Assembly (NCBI GenBank): GCA_035556555.1
Contig: DATMES010000045.1
Span: 1-61,594 of the forward strand
Direction: 5' to 3'
Length of the DNA stretch: 61,594 bases
From: Frankiaceae bacterium
Lineage (GTDB): Bacteria; Actinomycetota; Actinomycetes; BP-191
The notes under the pieces were generated by a model that made no database searches, was not told where the DNA came from, and was given only the letters and a program-made list of their open reading frames with translations. Positions 18,493 through 27,520 of this stretch are shown here, one piece after another. Each line of letters begins with the position of its first letter. The stretch's first letter is position 1. The translations under genes and the position numbers were made by a program.

Positions 18493-18977
18493 AGCCGACC
18501 CGCCGCGCGGTGCTGCTCGCGCCCCTCGCGCTCGCCGTGCCGGCCGCGGCCCAGGGGCCCGGCGTCTACGCCGCGCTGCTCGCCGAGGAGCACGCCGCGA
18601 TCCACCTGTACGGCGTCCTCGCGCCCCACCTGCCCGAGTCGCTGCGCGAGGTGGCGCGGGCGGCGTACGACGACCACCGGCGCCACCGCGACCGGCTCGC
18701 CGAGCTGATCCGCGCGGCGGGCGGCACGCCGCAGCCGGCGCGGCCGTCGTACGCGCTGCCAGGGTCGGTCTCGACAGCGAAGGCCGCGCGCGACATCGCC
18801 ATCGGCATCGAGGACTCGCTCGCGCTGCGCTGGCACGCGGCGGTCGGCGAGGTGGCGCCGCGCGAGCGCGCGCTTTGCGTCGCGGCGCTGGGCGACGAGG
18901 CGGAGCACCTGACGTACCTGCGCTGGTCGGCGACCGGGCGCGCCGAGCTGGCCGCGCCGGACTTCCCCGGCCGATGA
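18489..18977 (+). CDS. DUF4439 ferritin-like protein, exported
   Basis: A 162-residue protein with a short Tat-like signal (KPTRRAVLLAPLALAVPAAA) and a ferritin-like helical bundle: AALLAEEHAAIHLYGVLAPH, AAYDDHRRHRDRLAELIRAA, and a C-terminal CVAALGDEAEHLTYLRWS. Acidic and His residues in each helix suggest a metal site, as in DUF4439 proteins. GTG at 18489 overlaps the upstream stop, and its own TGA overlaps the next ATG, so the run from 18019 to 19765 is translationally coupled. Confidence 0.8.
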   Translation: MKPTRRAVLLAPLALAVPAAAQGPGVYAALLAEEHAAIHLYGVLAPHLPESLREVARAAYDDHRRHRDRLAELIRAAGGTPQPARPSYALPGSVSTAKAARDIAIGIEDSLALRWHAAVGEVAPRERALCVAALGDEAEHLTYLRWSATGRAELAAPDFPGR

Positions 18978-19765
18978 CCGTGCGCCTGCTCGCCGCCGCC
19001 CTGCTGCTCACCGCCTGCTCGAACGGCGGCCCGGTCACGAGCCCCACGCCGTCGCCGCCGGCGTACCCCGCGCGGATGGCGGCGATGGGCGACTCGATCA
19101 CGCGGGCGTTCCTGGTCTGCGGGCTGCCGTCGGACTGCGTCGAGTCGTCGTGGTCCACCGGCGCCAACGTCGAGAGCCACGCGACCCGCATCCGGCGGCT
19201 CAGCGGCAAGCCCCTGGAGGTCGCGAACGTCGCCGTCAGCGGCGCCCGCGTCGACGACCTGCCGGGTCAGGCGGCCGCGGCGGTGCAGAGCGACGCGGAG
19301 TACGTCACCGTCCTCATCGGCGCCAACGACGCCTGCCGCCCGTCCGCCGACGCGATGACCTCGGTGGCGGACTTCACGGCGGCGTTCGACCGGGCGATGT
19401 CGACGCTCGCCGACGGCCTGCCGCGAGCGCGGGTGCTCGTGGCGTCGATCCCCGACCTGAGCCGCCTGTGGGCGGTGGGCAAGGACAGGCAGGAGGTACG
19501 CGAGCGGTGGGCGCAGTTCGGCATCTGCCGTTCCGCGCTCGCGCCGGACGCGCCGCGCGATCGCGTGCGGCAGCGCGTCATGGCGTACAACGCCGCGATG
19601 GAACGCGCCTGCGGGCGGCATACCCAGTGCCGGTGGGACGGCGGGGCGGTGTTCGGGCACGACTTCGTGCTCGCCGACGTCAGCCCGCTCGACTACTGGC
19701 ACCCAGGCCCGCAGGGCCAGAACACCCTCGCCGAGATCACCTGGCAAGCGGGGTACTGGGGCTGA
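18974..19765 (+). CDS. SGNH/GDSL-type hydrolase lipoprotein
   Basis: A 263-residue protein with a lipoprotein signal (LLAAALLLTACSNG) and an SGNH hydrolase fold: block I MAAMGDSITRAF with the nucleophile Ser, block II with Gly (AVSGARVDDLPGQ), block III IGANDAC with Asn, and block V DYWHPGPQGQ with the catalytic His. Esterases of this family act on acylated cell-envelope or extracellular substrates. It closes the exported ferritin/cupredoxin gene run and converges on proS with only four bases between the stops. Confidence 0.85.
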   Translation: MTVRLLAAALLLTACSNGGPVTSPTPSPPAYPARMAAMGDSITRAFLVCGLPSDCVESSWSTGANVESHATRIRRLSGKPLEVANVAVSGARVDDLPGQAAAAVQSDAEYVTVLIGANDACRPSADAMTSVADFTAAFDRAMSTLADGLPRARVLVASIPDLSRLWAVGKDRQEVRERWAQFGICRSALAPDAPRDRVRQRVMAYNAAMERACGRHTQCRWDGGAVFGHDFVLADVSPLDYWHPGPQGQNTLAEITWQAGYWG

Positions 19766-19769
19766 CGCG

Positions 19770-21494
19770 TCAGCCGGTGAGGGTCGCGACGAGGTCGTCG
19801 AGCGGCACCAGCGAACGCTCCCCCGTCGCGCGGTCCTTGACCTCCGCCTGACCGTCCTTCAGCGACCGCCCGAACGTCACCACCACCGGGATCCCCAGCA
19901 GGTCCGCGTCGGCGAACGCCACGCCCGCCGACACCCCGCGGTCGTCCAGCAGGACGCGCAGCCCGGCCGCCTCCAGGGCAGCCGTGTACTTCTCCGCGGC
20001 TTCGAGGCCGGCGGGGTCCTTGCCGACGGGTACGAGGTGCACGTCGGCGGGCGCGACGGAGCGCGGCCAGAGGATGCCTGACTCGTCGTGGTGCTGCTCG
20101 ACGATCGCCGCGACGGCGCGCGAGACGCCGATGCCGTACGAGCCCATGGTCACCCGGATCGGCTTGCCGTCGGCGCCGAGCACGTCGAGCTCGAACGCGT
20201 CCGCGAACTTCTTCCCGAGCTGGAAGATATGCCCGATCTCGATGCCGCGGTTGATCTCCAGCGCGTTGCCGCACCGGGGACACAGGTCCCCCGCGCGCAC
20301 CTCGGCCGCGGGCAGGTAGCCGGCGGGCGTGAAGTCGCGGCCGTGCACGACGTCGACCGCGTGTTTGCCCTCGGCGTTGGCGCCGGTGACCCACGCGGAG
20401 CCGGGCACGACGCGGGGATCGACGACGTAGCGGATGCCCAGCGAGGCGAGCACCTGCGGGCCGATGTAGCCGCGCACGAGACCGGGGTACTTCGCGAAGT
20501 CCTCGGCCTCGAACGCGTGCACCTCGGCCGGGTAGACGTTGGCCTCGAGCCGCTTGAGGTCGACCTCGCGGTCGCCGGGGATGCCGACGACGAGCACCTC
20601 GTCGTCCTGGCCGGGCGTACGGAGCTTGACGACGACGTTCTTCAACGTCTGCGCCGCCGTGACGTCGTACCCCTTGTCGTTCAGCAGCGCGACGAGCGTC
20701 TCGATGGTCGGCGTGTCGGGGGTGTCGAGCACCTCCATCGGCCCGTGCTCGGCGGACTCGTCCGGGGGCGCGGCGGTGTCGACGGCCTCGGTGTTGGCGG
20801 CGTAGTCGCAGGAGGTGCAGGAGACGTACTCGTCCTCGCCGGTGGGCGCGACGGCGAGGAACTCCTCGCTCGCCGAGCCGCCCATCGCGCCCGATACCGC
20901 GAAGACGATGCGGTAGTCGAGACCGAGGCGCTCGAAGATGCGGACGTACGCCGCCCGGTGCGCGTCGTACGACGCCTGCAGCCCCTCGTCGGACAGGTCG
21001 AAGGAATACGAGTCCTTCATGAGGAACTCGCGCCCGCGCAGGATGCCGGCGCGGGGGCGGGCCTCGTCGCGGTACTTGTTCTGGATCTGGTAGAGCGAGA
21101 CGGGCAGGTCCTTGTACGACGCGTACTCGCTCTTCACGAGCAGCGTGAACATCTCCTCGTGCGTAGGCCCGAGGAGGTAGTCGGCGCCCTTGCGGTCCTT
21201 GAGCCGGAAGATGTTGTCGCCGTAGTCGGTCCAGCGGCCGGTCGCCTCGTAGACGTCGCGGGGCAGGATCGCGGGGAACAGCACCTCCTGGGCGCCCATC
21301 CGGTCCATCTCCTCGCGGACGACGCGCGCGACGTTCTCCAGGACCATCTTGCCGAACGGCAGCCAGGTGTAGACGCCGGGAGCGACGCGGCGTACGCAGC
21401 CCGCGCGGACCAGCAGCTTGTGGCTCGGGACGTCCGCGTCCGCCGGGTCCTCACGCAGCGTGCGCAGGAACATCGACGACATCCGCAGGGCCAC
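19770..21494 (-). CDS. proS: Prolyl-tRNA synthetase
   Basis: A 574-residue class II aminoacyl-tRNA synthetase of the bacterial type, with an editing insertion domain in the middle. The N-terminal catalytic core shows [34 protein letters not shown] and [13 protein letters not shown]; the insertion contains the YbaK-like segment, and motif 3 and the anticodon-binding domain follow ([20 protein letters not shown]). Length and order fit the family. ATG at 21494 has GGAGG upstream. It lies downstream of ispG in many actinobacteria, though here other genes separate them. Confidence 0.97.
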   Translation of the reverse strand: MALRMSSMFLRTLREDPADADVPSHKLLVRAGCVRRVAPGVYTWLPFGKMVLENVARVVREEMDRMGAQEVLFPAILPRDVYEATGRWTDYGDNIFRLKDRKGADYLLGPTHEEMFTLLVKSEYASYKDLPVSLYQIQNKYRDEARPRAGILRGREFLMKDSYSFDLSDEGLQASYDAHRAAYVRIFERLGLDYRIVFAVSGAMGGSASEEFLAVAPTGEDEYVSCTSCDYAANTEAVDTAAPPDESAEHGPMEVLDTPDTPTIETLVALLNDKGYDVTAAQTLKNVVVKLRTPGQDDEVLVVGIPGDREVDLKRLEANVYPAEVHAFEAEDFAKYPGLVRGYIGPQVLASLGIRYVVDPRVVPGSAWVTGANAEGKHAVDVVHGRDFTPAGYLPAAEVRAGDLCPRCGNALEINRGIEIGHIFQLGKKFADAFELDVLGADGKPIRVTMGSYGIGVSRAVAAIVEQHHDESGILWPRSVAPADVHLVPVGKDPAGLEAAEKYTAALEAAGLRVLLDDRGVSAGVAFADADLLGIPVVVTFGRSLKDGQAEVKDRATGERSLVPLDDLVATLTG

Positions 21495-21557
21495 TGGAAC
21501 TCCTCCGTCTTGGGTGCTGCGGAGAATACTCAGTGGCCCCGCGAATGCCTCAGTCGT

Positions 21558-21971
21558 TTACGGCGCGAGCGGCTTGCCGCGGTACTCGACCGCACCGCCG
21601 AGGGTCCGCCAGATGTCGGCGACGTTCTCGTACGTCCGCCCGTCCGGCAGCCGCCGGATCAGGTCGAGGATCGGCCCGGGGGCCTGCTCCTCCAGCGCGA
21701 CGTCCTCCAGCGTCTGGCGGTTCGCCGGGAACGCCGACGCCCGCAGCCGCTTGGCGAGCTCGGAACGCAGCTCGACCTCGTCGTGCGCGACACCGGTCTG
21801 GGTGGTGTCGCCGTTCAGGATCCCGTCCGCGACCGGCTGGTCCTCGCCGGACGGCTCTGCCTCGCGCCACTCCTCGACGCGGGACTCGATCGGGGCACCG
21901 CGGGTCAGTGAGTCGGTCTCCGCGGCCATCGCGTCGTCGACCCGGAAGCCGTGCTTGCTGTTGCGCTCCAT
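21558..21971 (-). CDS. DUF2795-like protein
   Basis: A 137-residue soluble protein. The C-terminal half (ELRSELAKRLRASAFPANRQ, then LRRLPDGRTYENV-like ending in a WRTLGG motif) resembles the DUF2795 region seen in many actinobacterial proteins of unknown function. The N-terminal half is polar and acidic. It starts seven bases after the cupredoxin stop and is the last gene of the sigma/anti-sigma/cupredoxin operon. I have no functional evidence beyond that. Confidence 0.65.
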   Translation of the reverse strand: MERNSKHGFRVDDAMAAETDSLTRGAPIESRVEEWREAEPSGEDQPVADGILNGDTTQTGVAHDEVELRSELAKRLRASAFPANRQTLEDVALEEQAPGPILDLIRRLPDGRTYENVADIWRTLGGAVEYRGKPLAP

Positions 21972-21978
21972 GGCGTCA

Positions 21979-22506
21979 TCACCTCGCGGGGACCGGTACC
22001 CCGCGCTCGCGCCGCCCGAACGTCACGACGACGAGTCCCGCGACAACGGCCACCGCGAGGACGCCGATGCCGAGGGGGACGTACGACCCGCCGTCGTCGC
22101 CGCTGGTGGTGGCCACCGGCTGGACGGCCGGCGTCTCGACGGGCGCCGCGGGGAGGCCGGCCCCGACGACCACGACGCCGCTCATGCCGGGGTGCAGCGT
22201 GCAGGCGTACGGGTAGAGACCCGCGCTGTCGAACGTGATCGAGTGCTTCGCGCCGATCGGCAGGTCGGTGAACTCGATGCCCGGACCGCTGATGTTGTGC
22301 GCGAGGCCGCTCTGCGTGTTGTCCCACGTGACCTTCGCGCCGACGCCGACGCGCGCCGCCACGGGGCCGAAGCACGCGTGGTCGATGCTGACGGTCGTCG
22401 CGGGTACGGCGTCCGCGGGGGCGCCTGTGTGGCACCCGCCGCCGCCGGCGTACGTGGGCGCGGGGGCGAGGGCGAGGAGCGGGGCGAGGGCGAGTACGCG
22501 CTTCAT
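21979..22506 (-). CDS. Membrane-anchored cupredoxin
   Basis: A 175-residue protein with an N-terminal signal peptide (MKRVLALAPLLALAPAPTYA), one cupredoxin domain and a C-terminal transmembrane helix (PLGIGVLAVAVVAGLVVV) followed by positively charged residues. The copper ligands are visible: His in LAHNISGPG, and Cys, His and Met in YACTLHPGMSG. It therefore should face outward on the membrane. ATG has a GGAGGAAG site. It is 48 bases downstream of the anti-sigma gene, so it is a likely target or effector of that sigma pathway. Confidence 0.85.
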   Translation of the reverse strand: MKRVLALAPLLALAPAPTYAGGGGCHTGAPADAVPATTVSIDHACFGPVAARVGVGAKVTWDNTQSGLAHNISGPGIEFTDLPIGAKHSITFDSAGLYPYACTLHPGMSGVVVVGAGLPAAPVETPAVQPVATTSGDDGGSYVPLGIGVLAVAVVAGLVVVTFGRRERGVPVPAR

Positions 22507-22554
22507 GGCTTCCTCCGAGGTGTCCGTACCGCTGGAGACGCCCCGTGCGGGCCG

Positions 22555-23727
22555 CTATTCCACGCCGTACATCTCGACCGCGAGCTCGACGAGCGAGTCG
22601 AGCGGGAGCGGCGCGGACACCGTGACGACACCGTGCTCGGTCTGGACCTGCACGGCCGGTGCGGCGTAGAGGTCGACACCGACGTAGTACGGCTCCACGC
22701 CGCGGACGACGGTCCGCACCTCGGGGTAGTCCCGCAGCCCGCCGGAGGTCACGAGCACCGGCAGCGAGCCGCGCGCGAGCAGCACCGCCTCGCCGTCGGG
22801 GCCACTCCCCGCGCGGACCACCTCGAAGCCCTCGGGGCGGCGTACGGGCTCGATCGCGAGGTCGCCGAGGTCGCGCTCGGCGAACCCCGCCTCGGTCGAC
22901 GGGGCGGGGCCGAGCGGCGGCTCGAAGAGCGAGTCGGGCACGGCGGCGTTGACCTCGGCCTTCTGCGTCGTCTTGACCGTGCCGCGCCCGCCGGTCTTGC
23001 TGAGGACGATCGACGAGTCCGTGCCGCCCAGGCCGATGCCGTCGGCGACGTGGGCGGTGCGCGTCTCGCCGTCGACGACGACCTCGTACGTCCGCGTCCT
23101 CATGCCCGCGACGACGGGCCCCGGGCCACGGTCGGCGCCGAGCAGCGCGGCCGTCACGGACAGCGGCTCGGGCAGCGCGATCGACGGCGGCAGGCCCGTG
23201 GTCAGCTCGCCCTCGGCGTACCGGCGCCCTGGGGTCTCGATGGTGAGCGTGTCGTACGACCCGCCGCCGGGCTCGGTGACGCGGCGTTCGATGCGGACCG
23301 ACGACGGCGCGCGCCACCAGATGCGCTCGCGGCTCACGACCTCGCCGGAGGTCACGGTGCGCTCGACGTAGAGGGAGCGCAGCGTCAGCAGCGGCTCCGC
23401 GGCGGCGGCCGGAGGCAGCGGCGTCAGCGCGGCCTGCGGACCTGGCAGCAGCGGCAGCGCGACGAGCGCGGCGGTGGCGGCGGCGAGAGCGGGGACGTAC
23501 CAGCGCGCCCTGCGGCGCCGGCGGATCCGGCGCGTCACGCGCGCGGGGAGAGTCTCCGGTGCGCGCTCTCGGGGCAGCGCGGCCGTGAGCGTCGAGAGGC
23601 GGGCGAGGGCGTCGTCGTACGCCGCGCAGCCCACGCACTCACGGAGGTGCGCGGCGAGGTCAGCGGTGCGCGCGGCCTCGCCGTCGGCGACGGCGCCGAG
23701 CAGCTCGCGTACCTCGTCGTGGGTCAT
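22555..23727 (-). CDS. Anti-sigma factor with zinc-finger N-terminus and long outer domain
   Basis: A 390-residue protein. The first 60 residues are a zf-HC2-type anti-sigma domain (the H...CVGC pattern in AHLRECVGCAAY). A basic stretch and one transmembrane helix ([19 protein letters not shown]) follow at about 95-115. The remaining 270 residues are probably outside the cell and resemble the beta-rich outer-membrane-lipoprotein-carrier (LolA/MucB-like) fold of anti-sigma regulators (TLRSLYVERTVTSGEVVSRE). ATG at 23727 overlaps the upstream sigma gene stop, so the pair is coupled. Confidence 0.85.
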   Translation of the reverse strand: MTHDEVRELLGAVADGEAARTADLAAHLRECVGCAAYDDALARLSTLTAALPRERAPETLPARVTRRIRRRRRARWYVPALAAATAALVALPLLPGPQAALTPLPPAAAAEPLLTLRSLYVERTVTSGEVVSRERIWWRAPSSVRIERRVTEPGGGSYDTLTIETPGRRYAEGELTTGLPPSIALPEPLSVTAALLGADRGPGPVVAGMRTRTYEVVVDGETRTAHVADGIGLGGTDSSIVLSKTGGRGTVKTTQKAEVNAAVPDSLFEPPLGPAPSTEAGFAERDLGDLAIEPVRRPEGFEVVRAGSGPDGEAVLLARGSLPVLVTSGGLRDYPEVRTVVRGVEPYYVGVDLYAAPAVQVQTEHGVVTVSAPLPLDSLVELAVEMYGVE

Positions 23728-24236
23728 GCCCGCACCGCCTCCACGAGCCGCGCCCTCGCCCGCGACAGGCCCGACATGACCGTGCCGATCGGGCAGTCGA
23801 GAGCCGCGGCGATCTCGGCGTACGTCAGCCCGTCGCGCTCGCGCAGCAGGAACATCTCGCGCTGGTTGGCGGGCAGCGCGGCGAGGGCCGTACGGAGGTC
23901 GTCGAGGGCGCCGTACGACGCCGGGTCGCCCGAGGTGTCGGGCACGTCGAGCCAGTCCGGCTGCGGCACCTCGGCGGGCCTGCGGCGCCGGCGGCGGGCG
24001 TCGTCGCGGACGACGTTCGCCGCGATGGCGCAGAGCCAGCCGCGCATCGAGGTCTCCTCCCTGAACGTCCTCCGCCCCCGCCACGCGCGCAGGAACGCCT
24101 CCTGCGTCAGGTCCTCCGCGAGCGGCTTCGCGCCGCCCACGCGGCGCAGGACGAACCCGTAGACGGCGTCGCCGTGCTCGCGGACGACGGTCGCGAAGTC
24201 GTCAGCGTCGGCGGGCTGTCCCTGCGGGTTCGGCAT
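23724..24236 (-). CDS. ECF sigma factor
   Basis: A 170-residue sigma-70 family factor of the ECF group. Region 2 is DAVYGFVLRRVGGAKPLAED with LTQEAFLRAWRG, and region 4 is LPANQREMFLLRERDGLTYA with the IGTVMSGLSRARARL recognition helix. It is translated with its anti-sigma factor (overlap of four bases), which should hold it inactive until an envelope signal arrives. It probably drives its own operon, including the cupredoxin gene. Confidence 0.93.
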   Translation of the reverse strand: MPNPQGQPADADDFATVVREHGDAVYGFVLRRVGGAKPLAEDLTQEAFLRAWRGRRTFREETSMRGWLCAIAANVVRDDARRRRRRPAEVPQPDWLDVPDTSGDPASYGALDDLRTALAALPANQREMFLLRERDGLTYAEIAAALDCPIGTVMSGLSRARARLVEAVRA

Positions 24237-24302
24237 CTGCTCACCAGGATGGACGCCGGGCGGGCGCCGTTATTCCAGGCGCGCCACGGGTAGCCCACGG
24301 GC

Positions 24303-24602
24303 ATGAAAACCGACGCATACCGCGAGGGCGGCGACCGCCCGCAGGGCCCGCCCGGCACCGACCCGGCGCTGACCGCGCCGTCCGGCGCCGACGAGACCGC
24401 CGACAAGACGAACGCGCCGGCCGGTCCCGGCGCGACGTCCGAAGCCGACACCGCGACCGAGGAGAAAGCGGCGCGCGAGGCCGGCGAGTACGCCGCCGCG
24501 GTCTCCGGCGTCGACGCCGAGGCCGCCGCGCCGATCCCCGCCGACGACACCGACGCGCTCGCCGAGCCCGGCACCGCGTCGAGCGCGCCGGCGGAGGGCT
24601 GA
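24303..24602 (+). CDS. Small acidic disordered protein
   Basis: A 99-residue protein made almost entirely of Ala, Asp, Glu, Gly, Pro and Thr, with no hydrophobic core. It is probably intrinsically disordered. ATG at 24303 lies 67 bases from the divergent sigma factor start, so the two may share regulatory DNA. Its TGA overlaps the ATG of the DUF2243 gene. I recognise no family. Confidence 0.5.
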   Translation: MKTDAYREGGDRPQGPPGTDPALTAPSGADETADKTNAPAGPGATSEADTATEEKAAREAGEYAAAVSGVDAEAAAPIPADDTDALAEPGTASSAPAEG

Positions 24603-25153
24603 TGCGCCGGCTCACCGTCGCGGGGCTGCTGCTCGGCGTGGGGCTGGGCGGCTTCGTGGACGGCATCGTTCTCCACCAGGTCCTGCAGTGGCACCACCTG
24701 CTGACCGACACGTCCGTGACGTCGATCGAGAAGAACACCCTCGCCAACGGGCTCTTCCACGCCGCGACGTGGGTCTGCGTGCTCGCCGGCGTCGTGCTGC
24801 TGTGGCGGTCGGAACGCCGCGCCCCAGGGCGCTACCTCGCGGGCCTGCTGCTCGCGGGGTGGGGCGCGTTCAACCTCGTCGAGGGCGTCGTCGACCACCA
24901 CCTGCTGACGATCCACCACGTGCGCGACGACGTGGCGAACCCGTTGCCGTGGGACCTCGGCTTCCTCGCGCTGAGCGCCGTGCTGCTCGGTGTCGGCTGG
25001 GCGCTGGCCAGACGGTCAGGACGGGTCATCGACGTACGCGACGGCGTACGGCACAGTGCGCCGTATGGCGAAGATCCTGGTGCACATCACGCGCGGACCC
25101 GAGGACCCGTCGAGAGCGGCGCTCGGCATGCTGGTCGCCAAGGCGGCCGTTGA
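24602..25153 (+). CDS. DUF2243 integral membrane protein
   Basis: A membrane protein with four hydrophobic segments (LTVAGLLLGVGLGGFVDGIV, FHAATWVCVLAGVVLLW, YLAGLLLAGWGAFNLVEGVV, LGFLALSAVLLGVGWALA). Conserved His/Asp-rich pieces, GIVLHQVLQWHHLL and VVDHHLLTIHHVRD, are the DUF2243 signature and could bind metal. The frame continues about 45 codons beyond the last helix and overlaps the next gene by 89 bases, so the true C-terminus may be short or extended. The function is unknown. Confidence 0.8.
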   Translation: MRRLTVAGLLLGVGLGGFVDGIVLHQVLQWHHLLTDTSVTSIEKNTLANGLFHAATWVCVLAGVVLLWRSERRAPGRYLAGLLLAGWGAFNLVEGVVDHHLLTIHHVRDDVANPLPWDLGFLALSAVLLGVGWALARRSGRVIDVRDGVRHSAPYGEDPGAHHARTRGPVESGARHAGRQGGR

Positions 25154-25427
25154 CGAGGGTCACGAGGTCACGCTCTTCCTCGCGGCCGACGCGGTGCAGC
25201 TCATCCGCGACGCCGTCCTCGACTCGCTGAACGGCCTCGGTACGGGCTCGCTGCGCGAGTCGTACGACGCCGTCGTCGCGGGCGGCGGGCGGCTCTACCT
25301 GTCGGGCATGTCGAGCAAGGCGCGCGGCGTCACCGAAGCCGACCTGGCGGGCAAGCCGGCGGAGTTCGCGATGCCGGCGCGGCTGGTCCAGCTCTCCCTG
25401 GAGTCCGACCGGATGTTCACGTACTGA
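25065..25427 (+). CDS. DsrE/DsrF-like family protein
   Basis: A 120-residue small soluble protein beginning MAKILVHITRGPEDPSRAAL, with AKAAVDEGHEVTLFLAADAV and a C-terminal YDAVVAGGGRLYLSGMSSKA region, typical of the DsrE/peroxiredoxin-like fold. Related proteins act in sulfur relay or sensing, but the usual cysteine is not present here, so a sulfur-transfer role is doubtful. ATG at 25065 is used; GTG at 25056 is an alternative. It overlaps the end of the DUF2243 frame. Confidence 0.75.
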   Translation: MAKILVHITRGPEDPSRAALGMLVAKAAVDEGHEVTLFLAADAVQLIRDAVLDSLNGLGTGSLRESYDAVVAGGGRLYLSGMSSKARGVTEADLAGKPAEFAMPARLVQLSLESDRMFTY

Positions 25428-25514
25428 GGCCCGTCGGCTCCACTCGTTCTCTGCAGTCCCGTGCGCCGGGCTCGAGCGTGATGATCTTCAAAGAACGGGT
25501 GGGCGGCGGGACCC

Positions 25515-26357
25515 TCAGAAGAGCACCGACGTGAACGACCCGACGGTCGTGAAGCCGACGCGCTCGTACGCCCTGCGCGCCGGCAGGTTGTAGTCGTTGA
25601 CGTAGAGGCTGACGACCGGCGCGATGGAGTCGAGCGCGTAGTCGACGACGGCGGCGGTGCCGCGAGTGCCGAGGCCGTTGCCGCGCAACGCCGGGTCGGT
25701 CCAGACGCCCTGCACCTGGCAGGCCTGCGCGGTCGCCGAGCCGATCTCGGCCTTGAACCTCACGACGCCGTCCTCGATGAGCGCGAACGCCCTCCCCTCG
25801 GCGATGAGCTCGGCGACGCGTGCGCGGTAGAGCGCGCCGCCGTCGGCCGCGACCGGCGACACGCCGACCTCCTCGGTGAACATCGCGATGCACGCGGGCA
25901 GCAGCGTGTCGAGCTCGTCGATGCGGACGCGGCGTACGCCGGGCTCGGGGTCGACGGCGGGCCTGCGGTCGATGCACATCAACGGCTGCCTGCGTACGTC
26001 GCGAGCAGGCCCCCACGCCCCGAACAGCTGCGACCACATCGTCTCGACGGCCTCGGACGGGCCGACGAGCGACGAGCAGTGCCGGCCGGCGCGGCGGGCG
26101 CGCTCGGCGAACTGCTGCGCCGCGACGGGCGTGGCCTCGACCGGCATCAGGTTCGCGCCTGCGTAGCAGAGGGAGACGAGGCGGTTGTCCTCGTAGTAGC
26201 CCCACAGCTCGGCGGCGAGACGGCGCGGGTCGGCGCCGACGGACTCCAGGCGCGAGGCGACGAAGACGTTGGCGACGTTGTCGCGGGAGGTGACCTCCAT
26301 GGCCGCGTCGAGGTCCCTGTCGTCGAGGAGGCGGACGGCCTCCCGCGAGCGCAGCAA
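25515..26357 (-). CDS. GNAT family acetyltransferase with DUF4081 domain
   Basis: A 280-residue protein. The N-terminal half corresponds to the DUF4081 domain found with actinobacterial acetyltransferases; the C-terminal half is a GNAT domain with the acetyl-CoA loop VWTDPALRGNGLGTRGTAAV and VSLYVNDYNLPARRAYERVG. The substrate is unknown. It is the last gene of the dxr-rip1-ispG operon, five bases after ispG, a position conserved in actinobacteria. No gene is seen in the 87 bases between it and the gene ending at 25427. Confidence 0.9.
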   Translation of the reverse strand: MLRSREAVRLLDDRDLDAAMEVTSRDNVANVFVASRLESVGADPRRLAAELWGYYEDNRLVSLCYAGANLMPVEATPVAAQQFAERARRAGRHCSSLVGPSEAVETMWSQLFGAWGPARDVRRQPLMCIDRRPAVDPEPGVRRVRIDELDTLLPACIAMFTEEVGVSPVAADGGALYRARVAELIAEGRAFALIEDGVVRFKAEIGSATAQACQVQGVWTDPALRGNGLGTRGTAAVVDYALDSIAPVVSLYVNDYNLPARRAYERVGFTTVGSFTSVLF

Positions 26358-26362
26358 CGGAC

Positions 26363-27520
26363 TCAGCTCGCCGTCACGACGGGCGCGCCGGAGGCCGCCC
26401 CCGCGGCCGCCATCTCGTCGGCGATCCGCAGCGCCTCGTACACGAGCGTCTCGACGATCTGCGACTCGGGCACGGTCTTGACGACCTCGCCCTTGACGAA
26501 GATCTGGCCCTTGCCCTTGCCGGAGGCGACTCCGAGGTCGGCCTCGCGGGCCTCGCCCGGACCGTTGACGACGCAGCCCATGACCGCCACGCGGATCGGG
26601 ACGGTCATGCCCTCAAGCGCGGCCTCAACCTCGGCGGCGAGCCGGTAGACGTCGACCTCGGCGCGGCCGCAGGACGGGCACGACACGATCTCGAGCCGGC
26701 GTTCGCGCAGGCCCAGCGACTCGAGGATCGCGAGTCCGACCTTGACCTCCTCGACGGGAGGCACGGACAGCGAGACGCGGATCGTGTCGCCGATGCCCTC
26801 GGCGAGCAGCGCGCCGATGCCGACGCACGACTTGATCGTGCCCTGGAACGCGGGGCCCGCCTCGGTGACGCCGAGGTGCAGCGGGTAGTCGCACTGCGCG
26901 GCGAGCTGGCGGTAGGCGTTGATCACGACGACGGGATCGTTGTGCTTGACGGAGATCTTGATGTCGCGGAAGCCGTGCTCCTCGAACAGCGAGCACTCCC
27001 ACAGCGCGCTCTCGACCATCGCCTCCGCGGTGGCGCGGCCGTACTTGCGGAGCAACGACGGCTCCAGCGACCCGGCGTTGACCCCGATGCGGATGGGGAT
27101 GCCGGCATCCGCCGCCGCGCGGGCGATGTCGCCGACCTTGTCGTCGAACTTCTTGATGTTGCCCGGGTTGACCCGCACCGCCGCGCAGCCCGCGTCGATG
27201 GCGGCGAAGACGTACTTCGGCTGGAAGTGGATGTCGGCGATGACCGGGATCTTCGACTGCCGCGCGATGGCGGGGAGCGCGAGCGCGTCGTCGGTGTCGG
27301 GTACGGCCACGCGGACGATCTGGCAGCCGGACGCCGTCAGCTCGGCGATCTGCTGGAGGGTGGCGTTGACGTCGGCGGTCTTCGTCGTCGTCATGGACTG
27401 CACGGACACCGGCGCGCCGCCGCCGACGAGCACGTCGCCGACCTTGATCTGGCGGCTCTCCCGCCGCGGCGCCACCTGCGGCAGCGGCGGGGCGGGCATG
27501 CCCAGCGAGATCGCGGTCAC
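26363..27520 (-). CDS. ispG: 4-hydroxy-3-methylbut-2-enyl diphosphate synthase (flavodoxin)
   Basis: A 385-residue iron-sulfur enzyme of the MEP isoprenoid pathway that converts MEcPP to HMBPP. The N-terminal TIM-barrel shows [20 protein letters not shown] and [15 protein letters not shown]. The C-terminal [4Fe-4S] region shows the cysteines [13 protein letters not shown] and the following [18 protein letters not shown] at 27520 overlaps the rip1 stop. Together with dxr in this operon, it supplies isoprenoid precursors. Confidence 0.97.
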   Translation of the reverse strand: MTAISLGMPAPPLPQVAPRRESRQIKVGDVLVGGGAPVSVQSMTTTKTADVNATLQQIAELTASGCQIVRVAVPDTDDALALPAIARQSKIPVIADIHFQPKYVFAAIDAGCAAVRVNPGNIKKFDDKVGDIARAAADAGIPIRIGVNAGSLEPSLLRKYGRATAEAMVESALWECSLFEEHGFRDIKISVKHNDPVVVINAYRQLAAQCDYPLHLGVTEAGPAFQGTIKSCVGIGALLAEGIGDTIRVSLSVPPVEEVKVGLAILESLGLRERRLEIVSCPSCGRAEVDVYRLAAEVEAALEGMTVPIRVAVMGCVVNGPGEAREADLGVASGKGKGQIFVKGEVVKTVPESQIVETLVYEALRIADEMAAAGAASGAPVVTAS

